Positions 41,171 through 52,402 of a DNA stretch of 64,000 bases are shown piece by piece; the first letter of the stretch is position 1; each line of letters opens with the position of its first letter. Source of the stretch: Ornithodoros turicata. Its lineage: Eukaryota; Arthropoda; Arachnida; Ixodida; Argasidae. A model generated the notes under the pieces. That model made no database searches, had not been told where the DNA came from, and saw nothing but the letters and a program-made list of their open reading frames with translations. Where the stretch lies: the NCBI RefSeq assembly GCF_037126465.1, contig NW_026999445.1:186001-250000 (forward strand), in the 5' to 3' direction. Both the position numbers and the translations under genes were made by a program.

Positions 41171-42135
41171 CAGTAAAACCTCGAAAGTCGGACACCTCCC
41201 TACCTCGGACAACTCCCCATGTCAGACAAGATCTCATTGCACGGGCAGGCTGCCATTGAAACTACATGGGGACGAAATTCTCTATGTCGGACACCTCCCT
41301 ATCTCGAAAGTAGGACAGGGTTTTTCCTGCTAAGTCGGACAAAACCCTGGCCAAATTGCCCGAATCTCGGCCCATCTTTGCACCAAAAAGACCTAAAATG
41401 AGCCAGTGGCCTTGACTTTTTTCCCCTATACTGGTGTCAGCATTTTGTTGTTTTAGTTTTTCGAGTCCAAAAACAAGTGCTGTCAGTCTACATTGTCATT
41501 CTTTGTGTGAGCACTTGTCTTCGGTTTGTATAGAGCCTTTGAACGCGCACTGCACCAAAGCAATGAAAAGCGGGCTGACGCTTCAGAGAAAAGCCCTCAT
41601 TGCTCGAAAAGCTCCAGAGCTAATGGCATTGAGTGGAATCTGAACGGAATTGAATATACCAAAATAAGTAATAGTCAGTGAAGAGTGGGTAGAGGTACAG
41701 CTTGGGACAAAAGTTTATGGAACACGGCACTGGCGTATTTCTTCATGTGAGCGACCCCCTGCTACATATCAAGAAGATATTGAATAAGAAACGGGTGTTC
41801 GGCTATTCTGTCCATCGATGTCCATCTCTGTCCATCTCTCAATGTGTGCGTCCACCTCTGTTTGCTGCTAGGGTGTCGCTCAAATGGAGAAATGTGACAA
41901 CCCCGTGTTCCGTAAACTTTTGTCCCAAGCTGTACCACTACCACCAGGTACCACTACCCGGCACCACCACCAGGCACCACTAAGGACCATAAATTGAAGA
42001 AACGGGGCATTTCTGGCAACTCAGCTATGATCTTTTCCAATTTTTGTTTCCCTCATATTCTGTAACTCGGACACCTCTATAAGTAGGCAACGCTTAGGCT
42101 GCACCGCGGGTGTCCAACATAGGAAAGTTTTACTG
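41171..42135. mobile_element. pogo/Tigger-like MITE, TA-flanked, with nested insertion
   Basis: Ends CAGTAAAACCTCG and, inverted, CAGTAAAACTTTC, both flanked by TA (41169-41170 and 42136-42137). GGACACC words occur near each end. A short frame near 41560 (LTLQRKALIARKAPELM) faintly recalls a pogo N-terminus. Another MITE is inserted at 41698-41932. Confidence 0.65.
41698..41932. mobile_element. Nested Tc1/mariner-like MITE
   Basis: A 235-bp element with inverted ends CAGCTTGGGACAAAAGTTTA flanked by TA at 41696-41697 and 41933-41934. Its terminus resembles the fragment at 47768-47795 (GGCTGAGACAAAAGTTTGGG). Confidence 0.85.
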
Positions 42136-42137
42136 TA

Positions 42138-43286
42138 TTTATGTCCCGTGTCATGTGACCAAAAACAATATGTGCTTTTGATCATGCTGCACACCACAGG
42201 CGAAATTAACTGCGTGTGAGGATAACAACATGAAACCCGAGGCGCGGAGGAAAAGGCATGACTTTACGATCTCTGTGTGAGTTGTTTCATGTTGTAATTG
42301 CATACCAGCTCGCCTGTACCTGAGAATAGGTTTGATGCATTCTACACGCACCTTAGACATGCAGTGTGTGGTGTGTTGTGATAGTAATGCCACTGCCAAT
42401 TGAAAAATAATGCTCCAGGTGGATTGTTTCGGTACAATCTTGAACTAAGCATACCAAGGGGTAGGGCATTTCCGTGACAGGTTTACCTGGAAGTGAGAAT
42501 GTAAATGTTAGCTGAAGTCAATGTGTGACTAAAATTATCAATGTACTGCTGCAGATCATACTAACAATAGCACACAAGATGCTCCGATATGTTCTGCAGG
42601 AATGTCTCTGTACTCACAATATTAGTACAGCAGCTACAGAAAGGCATAAAACAAGTTTTTGTATACACGATACCATTTGAATGCAACACAAGCTTCTACT
42701 GCGATGCCAGAACACAACAGCGGACAGATTTACCATACTTCACCTGAGAAAAATAATGTACTGTTGCACACATGATGCGGTTTGAATGTAATCCTGAAAC
42801 TTCTCGAAAAACATAATTTATGAAAGAAATACATCAATTGGAAGATTTCGATTTACCTTACTGAAAACTGAGAAAAGGTATGTGCTGTTGCACACATGAA
42901 CCTGCTTGAACTGCTTGGGGGCTCTGGAAGAACACCTTATTTGTGACCAAAATACAACTGCTGAGCCAACATTTTAATTTATATCTTACTCAAAATACAC
43001 AAGATGTGCTGCCGTGCATATGACACGATGATATTGCTTAAATGTACTCTGAAATCGCTGAAGTAAGGACACAAACACCCCAGGCATGGTTGCTTTAAGC
43101 TAGCGAGCAACAGCAAGGGTATACGAACACAAGAAGTCAAGCACAAGTGATGCAATGCACTTGATTCATCAGAAAATGAAATGTCTCAGTACCAGGTGTC
43201 ACAGTTCCGTCAACAAAAACAGATGAACTTTGAAGGGGCGTCTGGTTGGCACTGGTGACATCATTCAGCTTGAAACCCAGACGGTG
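42138..43286. other. Non-coding intron DNA
   Basis: Nothing recognised. Confidence 0.4.
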
Positions 43287-43440
43287 CCCAGGCAGCACAG
43301 TGTACTGAAAGTCGAGTGCAATAGGCGTGGACGGGTGGGTGGAAGGCCTTGAACAGACTTGTGAAACTAATGAGCATTGGTAAGACACATGCCGTCCACC
43401 CCTATTGCACTCGACTTTCAGTACATTGTGCTGCTCGGGT
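43287..43440. mobile_element. Inverted-repeat MITE
   Basis: 43-bp arms (43294-43336 and 43392-43434) starting GCAGCACAGTGTACTGAAAG, with a 55-bp spacer. Only a few mismatches. Confidence 0.8.
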
Positions 43441-44496
43441 GATAGTTGAGACGTGTAGTGCAAGCTTCTCGGTGGTGCCAGAATGCCTGCGAAATCATTT
43501 AACAAAATAAGGCAATTCCAAATCTGTACTGAGAATACACCCGCTGAGGCCTAATCTCTAAAGGATGAAGCAGTAACTGACAGATAGTATACTTTTCTTT
43601 TCTATGTGATGACATTTGCACCGCATGACTGACTTGTCCAACATTACGCGTCTTACCTTTATCTGATGCCTAGTCCTGCCCCTGCTGCGGATAAGGTTGG
43701 CACAGCATCCCAGATGAGATATCTTCGGCTTCGTGTGAAACAACTTTCGCATTGCTTCTGTAACATTCGTATGAGCGAAATGAACAGATCAAATCGCTGC
43801 TTTCGAAGGTGGCACCCAGTCGGAGTTGTAACCGATTGTTGCAGTCAATAGCTTTTTCTTTCGCCTTTCGGAAAGTTGTGGTTTGAGACATTGGAACTGC
43901 TTGCTGAAGTGTTCTTGCAGACGGGAGCAAAACGCTCACGCATTCTCGGCACGCAGCACAGAACACGAAACACACCAGGAAGTTTGTACTGTCCTAGCAA
44001 ATACTTTGCAGTTGAAGGAAGCAAAAGTCACGTTCCTCGTGAGTTCAGTGAAGTCCACAAATATACTGGCTCCCTAATAGCGAACTGTGCATCACTTCCC
44101 CAATGTCAATCTGCGCAGCAGACGGCTCGGCAGAAGAAACCGGCCGGCTTGACGGAAGAAACCAAGCCAAATGTCATGCCAAGCCGGAGCCCGGGCAGAC
44201 CACGAATGTGTCGTCGACACAGGGTTTGAACAGGGTTTTTGGCCACAAGACGGAATGTCAGTGAAACTAAAAATTCACTCTTTCGAAAAACCGCGAGGAG
44301 TTTGGGATAACTATTTTGCACACATAATTCAGTGTTCCCTTATGAACACATCGTGTGAGTGCCATTCCATTCTATAACACTCGAAAATCGGCGTAGCTGA
44401 GCTTCGAAGGTTCGCAACAATCTCGGCGGTCTCATTCAGTGAGTTATAACAAGACAAAGAATGCCTGCAATGTCATAGTATTTCACTCTCTCTTAC

Positions 44497-44713
44497 CTAA
44501 GCCTGGCGTCGACAACTGCATCGGTTCCATTCCCCATAGCACATGTGCCTACAAAATGCCAGGCAGTCTCCGTTAAATGCATCGAAAGGCACGCGATGTA
44601 CGGATCGCTCCACAATTCATGTCCTTCGCAACCGGGCATGGTGAGGTTCCAAGGCTTCACCCCAAGTGCCCGCATAGGTGGCGTGTAGAGAACCTTCATT
44701 GCTTCTTTGGCAC
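44497..44713 (-). CDS. GMC oxidoreductase exon (catalytic His)
   Basis: Acceptor CTCGTAG and donor AG|GTAAGAG bound 217 bases that enter in phase 1 and leave in phase 2. The exon encodes the C-terminal GMC segment with ELWSDPYI and then TAWHFVGTCAMG, in which the His (codon at 44556-44558) aligns with the conserved catalytic His of the family, followed by AVVDARL. The strong donor and phases fit the exons on both sides. The intron that follows is 21.8 kb. Frame intact. Confidence 0.92.
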
Positions 44714-45600
44714 CTACGAGGCCAGTGCTGCTTTAGATTCACAATTCTGATGAAAAACTGGCACAACATTTCGTAAGATATGTACCGTCGTCATGTGCGA
44801 GTGTTACTATTCTACACCAAAACGAAAGGGATCGTTCCACGTGGTTGCCATTCACTGGCCTGAAGCCAGTTAATAATAATCAGAAAATGAACTTTTTAAA
44901 ATTCCATTCAAATTTAATTTAGTTTAATCCATTTCCACCGAAAGGTGGGTTTCAGCAAAATACATCAAGGCTGCTTCACAAAGACCGGAAACGCTGTGTT
45001 TCAAATGTTCGCTACTTGGGACAGAAGATGGACAGGGAAGCAGTTTACTAGACAATCTCTCCTGACTTGTCTCTGCACAAAGCCGCTGCTAAGTTTCACA
45101 TCACTGTGCCCATTCGTGTGCCTGAGCGGCCTGTCAACACATGTGTGCTGAGCTCTTTTTGGAGGAGTGGAAAACATCGATCATTTGAGCCTGAGGATCA
45201 GCTTTACTCATATGAGGATTCGTGATGGTATGTTGCCTTATAGTGTATGCCTTTTAAGTCAAATAACAACACGTCTAGTCCATGTGAAGCTACATGCACT
45301 CAAAAACTAACCCGTTGATACATCGGAAAAGCACGATGTTGCGATAATGCGGGTTGCACAGATCTTCTGAAACTTCAAGAATATTATATGCCCTCGTGAG
45401 AAAGTGAGCGAAACGAGGGACACCATGTACCTTTAGTGAAAACTGAAAATTGCAGTGTAAACTCATTCAATCTCATTATACTACCCACCCATTTTAAGCG
45501 ACGTGACACGCACTAAGTCCGTATGTCGTCTGCTTCCGCTAATAATCTGAGACGGTTTTTAAGAAAGAAACCATGCTGCTTCGAGTAGCTGCCTGTGAAC
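44714..45600. other. Intron DNA
   Basis: No element recognised between the two GMC exons in this part. Confidence 0.4.
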
Positions 45601-45611
45601 AATAGGCGCTC

Positions 45612-45800
45612 AAAGACTCTTAAACCGGAACTGCACCGGATAATATGCTCCGAACCAACCAGAGTTAAATCAGTCTCTCCCTGATTCCTTGAATGCGGTT
45701 CGCGTACGCCCTTTAGTGACACCTATGCAGTTACATCATCTTTCACAAAAAGGCGTATGTCCGCGGCTTCCACAAGGCAGAAGCGATATCGGCATTATTA
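45612..45800. mobile_element. Palindromic MITE family, decayed copy
   Basis: ACTCTTAAACCGGAACTGCACCG, then GCTCCGAACCAACC, then CTCCCTGATTCC, then GCGTACGCCCTTTAGTGACA and CACAAAAAGGCGTATGTCC. It follows the order of the 10383-10630 copy, including the central GGCGTACGCC pair. The right arm is eroded. Confidence 0.55.
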
Positions 45801-45984
45801 TGTGCAAGGGCTGCCATTCAGCATGTTATGCGATGAGGGCTTGCATTAAGGGGTGGCTACTCTCGTTAAAAGTGCCACCGTAACTGGAAGGAAAGACATA
45901 CCACGTCAAGAACTGGACATATCGAGCATAGATGGCATCAGCTAATGGCGTTGGACAGCGTCGAGAAAAGCCTTGATAGCATAC

Positions 45985-46162
45985 CTTCAACAGCAGCACG
46001 TATGTCGTCAGGATGGGAAAAGTATCTTGGGTCTACGACAGGTGAATCCTCATAATTTGCGCTTCTCAGAGTAACGCTACCTCTGGATGCTGGCCTCAGG
46101 ACTATGGGAACGATCATGAAGCAAAACTTGTCTCTGTTTGGTCTGAAGTACGCGTCGTACAC
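45985..46162 (-). CDS. GMC oxidoreductase exon
   Basis: 178 bases between acceptor TGTTTCAG and donor GAAG|GTATGC, in phase 0 and out phase 1. It encodes VYDAYFRPNRDKFCFMIVP followed by VLRPASRGSVTLRS, VVDPRYFSHPDDIR and AVEG. The RPASRG...LRSA and DPRYFSHPDD words are hallmarks of the GMC C-terminal domain. Joins exactly to neighbours. Confidence 0.92.
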
Positions 46163-46378
46163 CTGAAACACATAACCATGCGACGTATCGATATACTGAG
46201 GAAGGTAAAGCTTGATAGATAAAACTGTACTAAATAAATACAGGGTTGGAGACCTAAAACGTCAGTCACATTTTCGCGCATGTCGCTATACCTACTTGAC
46301 AGACAGACTTCCGCTACCACACAGTGAATAATTTGCGCCAGAAAAACGTGCGACAATATCCTGGTTACTAGACAGTGC

Positions 46379-46981
46379 GTAACAAAATAAATACGACCAC
46401 GCAAACTTTTGTTTTCATGCACTTCCTATGCCGCTTATACCGCTGTAAATACGGCGGTCTGGGGATTACTGAATGTAGCATCCACATAGGTGCCTTAGCT
46501 GACATGAGTTTGTTTCGGTTTCCACGTTGCCAGCGTCGCTAGCACCCCTAGACGGAAGCTGCACACAACCATTCGCAGACTGCCGTTTTACATCGGTATT
46601 GCGCAGAAGAAATGCATGAAAACAAAAGTTTGCGCGGTCGTATTTTTTTTTGACGACATGGGGTAACTTCGCCAATAGTCCTAGCGGTTACCGTGGTGCC
46701 GGGAGCGCCCCAATGAAGGCTGCTGAGGGATGCTCGCATGTTCTCTATGGTGGGTAGTCCGAGAGGACACATCCCAGAGCAAGAGGGTTAGCACGCCCCT
46801 CCCTCTCCTGTGCCACCATCATCTCTTCCTCCCTCTTTCACCCCCCCCCCTGTTCTCCAAGCTCTTGGTGCACCGAGCACCACTGCACCAATTCACAGCA
46901 GGCTGGCCGCACCTTCGCCCTACATCACAACCTCCCCCCGCATGAAGACGGAAGTTTGCGTGCTCGTATTTATTTTGTTAC
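46379..46981. mobile_element. Inverted-repeat element, GTAACAAAATAAATACG ends
   Basis: 42-bp terminal inverted repeats (46379-46420 and 46940-46981) with a few mismatches. A third, internal copy of the end, ACGACCGCGCAAACTTTTG in inverse, lies at 46612-46650, so the element may be a composite of two insertions. No TSD could be fixed. Confidence 0.7.
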
Positions 46982-47640
46982 AGAATGCTAGGTAACCACG
47001 ATTTTTTCGCAGGTTTCTCCCCGTAAATTCCTTACTCTGAGGAGCGGAAGCCTGTGCGTCAAGCACGTACCGCGTCACGCGCGATAGTGTGAGTGGCCCT
47101 TTACAGCACCCTCCCTGTATATTCTGACCCGTCGCTCTTTCTCTTGTTTCTCTACTGCTGATTGATCGATGAATATTTCTTAATAGGTTTAGAGGCAGGG
47201 AGTCGAATTAAGGAGGAGTGTTGACTAGTCGATAGCTAAAAGCGTGTTGTCCAGAAAACGAAGCCTCCATATAACGCGAGTTTTCTTAGACACTAAGAAT
47301 GGGCCACTTCCTTATTCGCGTCGCTCCTGGCGACTGAATGTCGAACGTCGTGTCTTTCCCCCCAATAATGGTGATGCTCTTTTCGGACTGGCACGTTGCG
47401 TGAGAATGTAGCAAGGGAACATTTGAAGAAGAATGCGGAAAGAGTGAAAGCGCACTGTACTCATTACCAGACCTGAACGTCCACGTAACCTTGAAACCGA
47501 TTATCTCCGCACAATGAACGTGACAGTCTTCCGCAGGTGCGTCCATAGCCATGTTTTCCACTCAATGAAGGGGTACTCAAGGGCTGGGCATGCGCATACG
47601 CGTTGTCGGAAATGGTCCATTTACGCCCATTTAGGCGCTG
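46982..47640. other. Intron DNA
   Basis: Nothing recognised. Confidence 0.35.
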
Positions 47641-47658
47641 AAGGCGTGTATTTTGCAA

Positions 47659-47780
47659 TTTACACCCTACAGCCAAAAGCAGAACACCTATCAAGGTGCA
47701 AAGATGGTGTACTGTACAGTTTACACCCCGCAGTCAAAATAGCAACACCTATCTTGGTGTAAAAATGGTGTACCGGCTGA
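47659..47780. repeat. Two tandem 61-bp repeats with TTTACACC words
   Basis: TTTACACCC starts at 47659 and again at 47720. Each unit contains AACACCTATC and GGTGTA words in both orientations. Confidence 0.8.
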
Positions 47781-48730
47781 GACAAAAGTTTGGGACACGC
47801 ACGAGCGGCGTCAACCCTCTGCGGAGCGACATCCTGCGAAACAGGGACGTCCACTTGATCAGAGGGGTGCCAGTGGCTGTTATCACATGCGATAAGGCTG
47901 TTTTCGATGCACATTGTCAGCCATCCACCCCTGAGTGAATGTACTCATTTCCGGTTTCCATTTTCATTTGGCACTGCTCGCAAGTTTTTGACCGAACCTG
48001 TACACCACTACTCATTCATTTATGAGATTTCTTTGCTCTGGGTGCTTACAGAGTGTAATTAGGTAATGACAGCGAACTGCTGGCTTAAAATGGAAATAAA
48101 TAAAGTATCATTATAGCTGTAAAAGTTCATGCTAAGAACAGAAGAAGAGAAAGAAAGAGTACTAAAATAAATTGCATTCAGTTTTCAGCACTCCTGTAAG
48201 CTGTGCATTGCAGTTTCTCAAATTGATTACAATGTTACAAGACACCATACAGGGCCGCTTGCGGATACAATGAAAGGAGTGAGTCATACAGCTTACTAAT
48301 AATGTTACTGCGTGTGGTGCTGAGACAAAAATGTGAAACAATAGCATACCAGTAGTGACACATTTTATTGTGACAATGGATCGCGCTTTAACGTGCATAT
48401 TAATACGCATCAATATGAACATATCCCAGCTGACTGCAGCGTTTAACTTTTAGCTCATTCAAAGTGATTTTTGATGACAAAATGACCCATGGTTCTTGTA
48501 CAAGCGTACAAGTGTGATGTCTAGTCAGACAGTCTCTGTTTAAATTTTGTGTCCATGCCTGAATAGTCAGGAATAAATTAATATATTCAAAATGCATGCG
48601 AGCATTTTGTTTCCGCCAGACGCATGGTTGTGGGTGGATGCACGCATAATGCTGCTATGCAACACAGCTTCCTCTGATGGCTGTACCCGTCCTTGCAGTT
48701 GAAGCACAGATCACCATCGGCCCATGCATC

Positions 48731-48950
48731 TAAAGGGTGTAATCTCTTACACCCCACTGCTTTTACACCAGGACTGGTGTAAGTTATCAAACACCAATTT
48801 TGCGCCACAAGGGGTGTAAAAAATATTTCAGTTTACACCCTTCTAAAGGGTGCACATTCTTACACCATACTGACTTTACACCGAATTTTGTGTGAGTTAT
48901 CGAACTCCAACTTTACACTCAAAAGGTGTGATATGTTTTAGTGTGATAGC
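48731..48950. repeat. Two tandem ~113-bp repeats with TTTACACC words
   Basis: TAAAGGGTG starts at 48731 and 48844; both units carry TTTACACC and GTGTAAGTTATC-type words. The end TTTTAGTGTGA could be a transposon terminus (CACTAAAA in inverse). It shares words with 47659-47780 and may be the other end of the same ~1.3-kb element. Confidence 0.75.
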
Positions 48951-49719
48951 ATGGATGTCAAGACAAGCGCATGGTATGGATGAAGATATGGTATGGATAA
49001 CCATGACGATGATAATTGCAATGATGACGACGCTGATCCCATCTGACAATATTTGCCTACCATTATTACCCTGACTGACGACATATATCTGGAAACGAAA
49101 TGACATGAGTGTTTCTCAGGTACTGTGTTTCGGACCAGGGCGGTTTTCGACATCCGCGTTGTTTTGTTTTTTGGTGCTGTGTTCCTCAGACCGAAGGGAA
49201 TGTTACCCTGTCTACAGTGCAGCAGTTTGCTTGCAGGCTTCTCATTAGTTTTGTTTTCCTAACACATCGAGTAACAGTATTTGCGTGATGTTCGGGTACA
49301 GTGGCAGAGACAGAATTTGGAGACAACACACAAAGGTTCAGAGATAAAAGGATACCCAGGTTGGACGTAACACCAGAATGCAAGGAAGCTGGTGCATAGA
49401 AGCGAAGAATGTCACATTTCCTTGGGCTTCAGGAAACAGGGAGACACACGACATAATTCAATTTAGCATTGTACTGTGCAGTTCGTGTTCTGTTTTGTGA
49501 TCTATTTTCGCTGGAACTCGAATGCTTTTTCAGATTCTTTGTATCCTTCCTTTTGAACCCTGTTCTGCAATGTATTAAAGAAGGGTCAAACAGCACGAGA
49601 CCCTTGCTGAGAATCTGACAATCTTACACAAAAGTTCCACCCGATCGCAGTTGGGTTTCACTCGTGACTCCCCCTAGACGACTAATACCAACAAGGACAA
49701 CTCGGCGTCCGACAATCAC
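48951..49719. other. Intron DNA
   Basis: Nothing recognised. Confidence 0.35.
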
Positions 49720-49946
49720 CATCTCCTTTGAGAATATGTCATTTGCGTTGGTGAGGGCCAGTTTTCGTATGTGTCTGCTTACGTCTTGCCTGATGCCCAA
49801 CGCTCTCGATCCCAGTTCAGCCTCTGCCGTTGCAGGAGAAAGTGACACCAGGAATGCCTGGGTGTCTGGACGATCATTTTCTGGCGTGGCCAAGGCACTT
49901 TTGAAGAAGGCTTGGATTTCCACACCAGCGTTAACGGTTAGCGGAC
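49720..49946 (-). CDS. GMC oxidoreductase exon
   Basis: 227 bases after acceptor CTTGCAG, beginning with the last two bases of a Gly codon (G|GT), and ending in phase 0 at ATG before donor GTGATT. It encodes GPLTVNAGVEIQAFF, the family's GPLT...GVE block, then a variable substrate-domain segment through NANDIFSKEM. Donor choice rests on phase and on smooth continuation into the next exon; GTGATT is a weak donor. Confidence 0.85.
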
Positions 49947-50451
49947 CTGCAAGCAGTTGCATTGAAGTCATTAGAATTTGACCTGGACTTTGCTCGCCTC
50001 CAGACCGGCTTCATGGACGTACGAAACACACGAGAGGAACCGGCAAATTGTGGCGGCATTAAAACACCCATTTTGCATGAATCAGAACGTGGGTAGACCT
50101 AACTCTAAAATTCGTGGTAGGTAGTAGTCGAGCTACTATACCGCTAGGTTGTTTCGTGAATACGTCGCTGAGGGGACACTGAAACAGCAGACGTCGGTTT
50201 ACAAGGTGAAAGTGTTTTCGAAGTGCATCCTCGCTGGCTCCCAACAACCGTTGTTAGATGCGGAACGGACAGCCGGTGCTCGTTGCCGAAGCCTCTACCT
50301 GCATGGAAACTGCGCGTTCTCTCCTTTGTGGAAGCGTCGACTCCGAAGTTGGCGAAATCCGCAGTACCGTTCTTTGCTTGGGTTCACGTTCGGCATTCTT
50401 TCTCACGTGATAGAGCTGACAACGCTCCGATTGCTCGTAACCGGAACCACT

Positions 50452-50640
50452 CCAACAACAACTTTATTTTGATGAATGGGAGCGGTTGGCTGGCTGGCTG
50501 GCTGGGCCTTCGTCGGCAGGGGCGATACTCTACCCCATTACTGGTGGGGATGTGGGGTATGAAATAGTGAGTCCTATGAAAGTCCTGTGGTGTCCAAAAA
50601 GGCCAAAAGAGTTTGAGGGCATCCTATTTCTCAAAGCACC
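50452..50640 (-). repeat. LINE 3' tail fragment
   Basis: + strand CAACAACAACTTTATTTT, that is AATAAAGTTGTTGTTG in element sense, followed by a (GGCT)n run. A minus-strand LINE end with no coding part recognised. Confidence 0.55.
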
Positions 50641-50958
50641 GTGCCATTTATTAGCCACGAACTGAGGCATTTGTAGCTGATGCCCTTAATACCTCAACAA
50701 AGACAGTGACTTCATTGTAGGGGTGCGGAGGGAGCGGTCCGCATCGGGTGATGCGACGAACAAAAACTACCCATCAAAACTACAATACTACAAACTATTA
50801 TACTATACTACAAAAACGGAGACCTCTTGTTAGCACGTGATTTTACTTATCGTTTATCGCCTGATATGTATAGAAATTCATTATTGGGGAAACGGAAAAG
50901 ACTTCCCTCACATGGTGACGCATACTCCTGACGCCACTGCACAGCGGAGTCCTCCACA

Positions 50959-51333
50959 TTAGCACAGATAATCCCAAGTTGTATCCTGTAGTGCTGTGTA
51001 CATGAACCAACTCATAACTTCACACTTCTGAAACGCAAACGTGACATGTGCTCTCAGCAGGACGACAGACTGTTGAGAGTTAACTTCAAACGCGTGCCAC
51101 ACACGAGAGGAGCTGACCAGAAGGTTGAGATAGGTTTCGTTATGGCCTTCAACCTTGAGATCAGCGTTTATGAAGTCGTTTATGAACTCGTAATGTCGGA
51201 TTGACAGCTTGAGTAACGAAAATGACAGTTTTCGTGTCGCTTGGCTTTCCTGGATGCCACCGTACCCCGCGTCGACTTGAAAGACGTATTCTCCCGCGTA
51301 TTCACGTATACCCGTCAAAAAACAGTAATTCAC
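50959..51333 (-). other. Unrecognised open frame in intron
   Basis: A 124-codon frame with protein-like composition (for example LKLSIRHYEFINDFINADLK and ETYLNLLVSSSRVWHAF). It ends at its upstream side against MITE sequence near 51330. I do not recognise a family. It may be a fragment of a mobile-element protein or a chance frame. Confidence 0.3.
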
Positions 51334-51700
51334 CGCATAGCACGCTCAGAAGCGTCAGTCAGAATGATGTGTAGAGAGCAGATTTTTAGGGACAACAGGG
51401 GACGCTCTTAACCGCATAGCACGCAGTATGCCAATCACCATCCCGATAAGCTGAGAGAGGAGACGCACACCTTTTTATGTATCAACTTTCCTTTTCAATC
51501 GGAAGACACAACGACATGGTTCTGAATGTTGGTTGGCCTAGAACGATTTATGCGACGAAGAGCGCTACCTGTTAGTTCCTAGAAATGTGCTCACTAAATT
51601 GATATCCTTCTGTTTCCTGATAATGTTGAAAATCAGGAGTGTATGCATCCTTCTATCAATCAAGATCAATCTAAATTGACACAAGAAACTGTTCATATCC
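51326..51700. repeat. Cluster of decayed palindromic-MITE arms
   Basis: CACCGCATAGCACGCTC occurs near 51332 and CCGCATAGCACGC near 51411, with AGAATGATG and GTTGAAAATC words. These are partial arms of the CACTCTTAAAAATG family. Confidence 0.5.
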
Positions 51701-51787
51701 TATGTTCAACAACTCGAGACAAAGATTAATGTATGGTCATTCGTGACGGTTGCTTCTGAGCGTGTTCGCCACCGTCACGTTCCCACA

Positions 51788-52020
51788 TTCCTAAAACAGA
51801 ACTTCACCACACAGCACGGTGAAGGCCTGCCACTGCACAGAGTGATACAGCTGTCACCTCTAATTAGCTTTAATGTGCTTTTGTATAACAATTAACGTAA
51901 CTTCATAAGTGTCATAAAAACGCGTACGCCTCCCGTTTTCAACCAGTGAGGAGAGACAACGATGTCATTCTGGATGATGGTTGGCTAGCTGCGTTCTATG
52001 CGGTACATGCAGTTCTGTTA
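51788..52020. mobile_element. Palindromic MITE family, full-length diverged copy
   Basis: Left arm AGAACTTCACCACACAGCACG, centre ACGCGTACGCCTCCCG, right arm GGATGATGGTTGGCTAGCTGCG...GTTCTG. Same order as the 10383-10630 copy. Confidence 0.65.
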
Positions 52021-52402
52021 TATGAGCTCACACGAGAGGAGAGCTCATTCAGAACTACCCTCGCCACCACCATCTATATCATGAGTATATCCGGCGCTTT
52101 CGTGTTCATCATTGTCTCTCTGTACGTGTAGACGCCGTAAAAGAACTGTTACTATAGGTGGTGCACAGATGGAGTGACCGAATGAGACAGCACAGACAGT
52201 AGGGAGATGGAGGTTGTGCATGTCCTGGTAGAACCCCTGGGGAAATGCGTGGATATTTCCATCGAAGCACGCGGGTAGTCACGAAGGAAACATCGGTTAC
52301 CGGCGTCAGTGGTGACATTAGAACCTAGCCGCCTCAAAGACTTCACAGTGTTAGGTGTTGTGCATGGTATCCACTCAGTCGGTTTCGTGTCTTGTACTTT
52401 TA

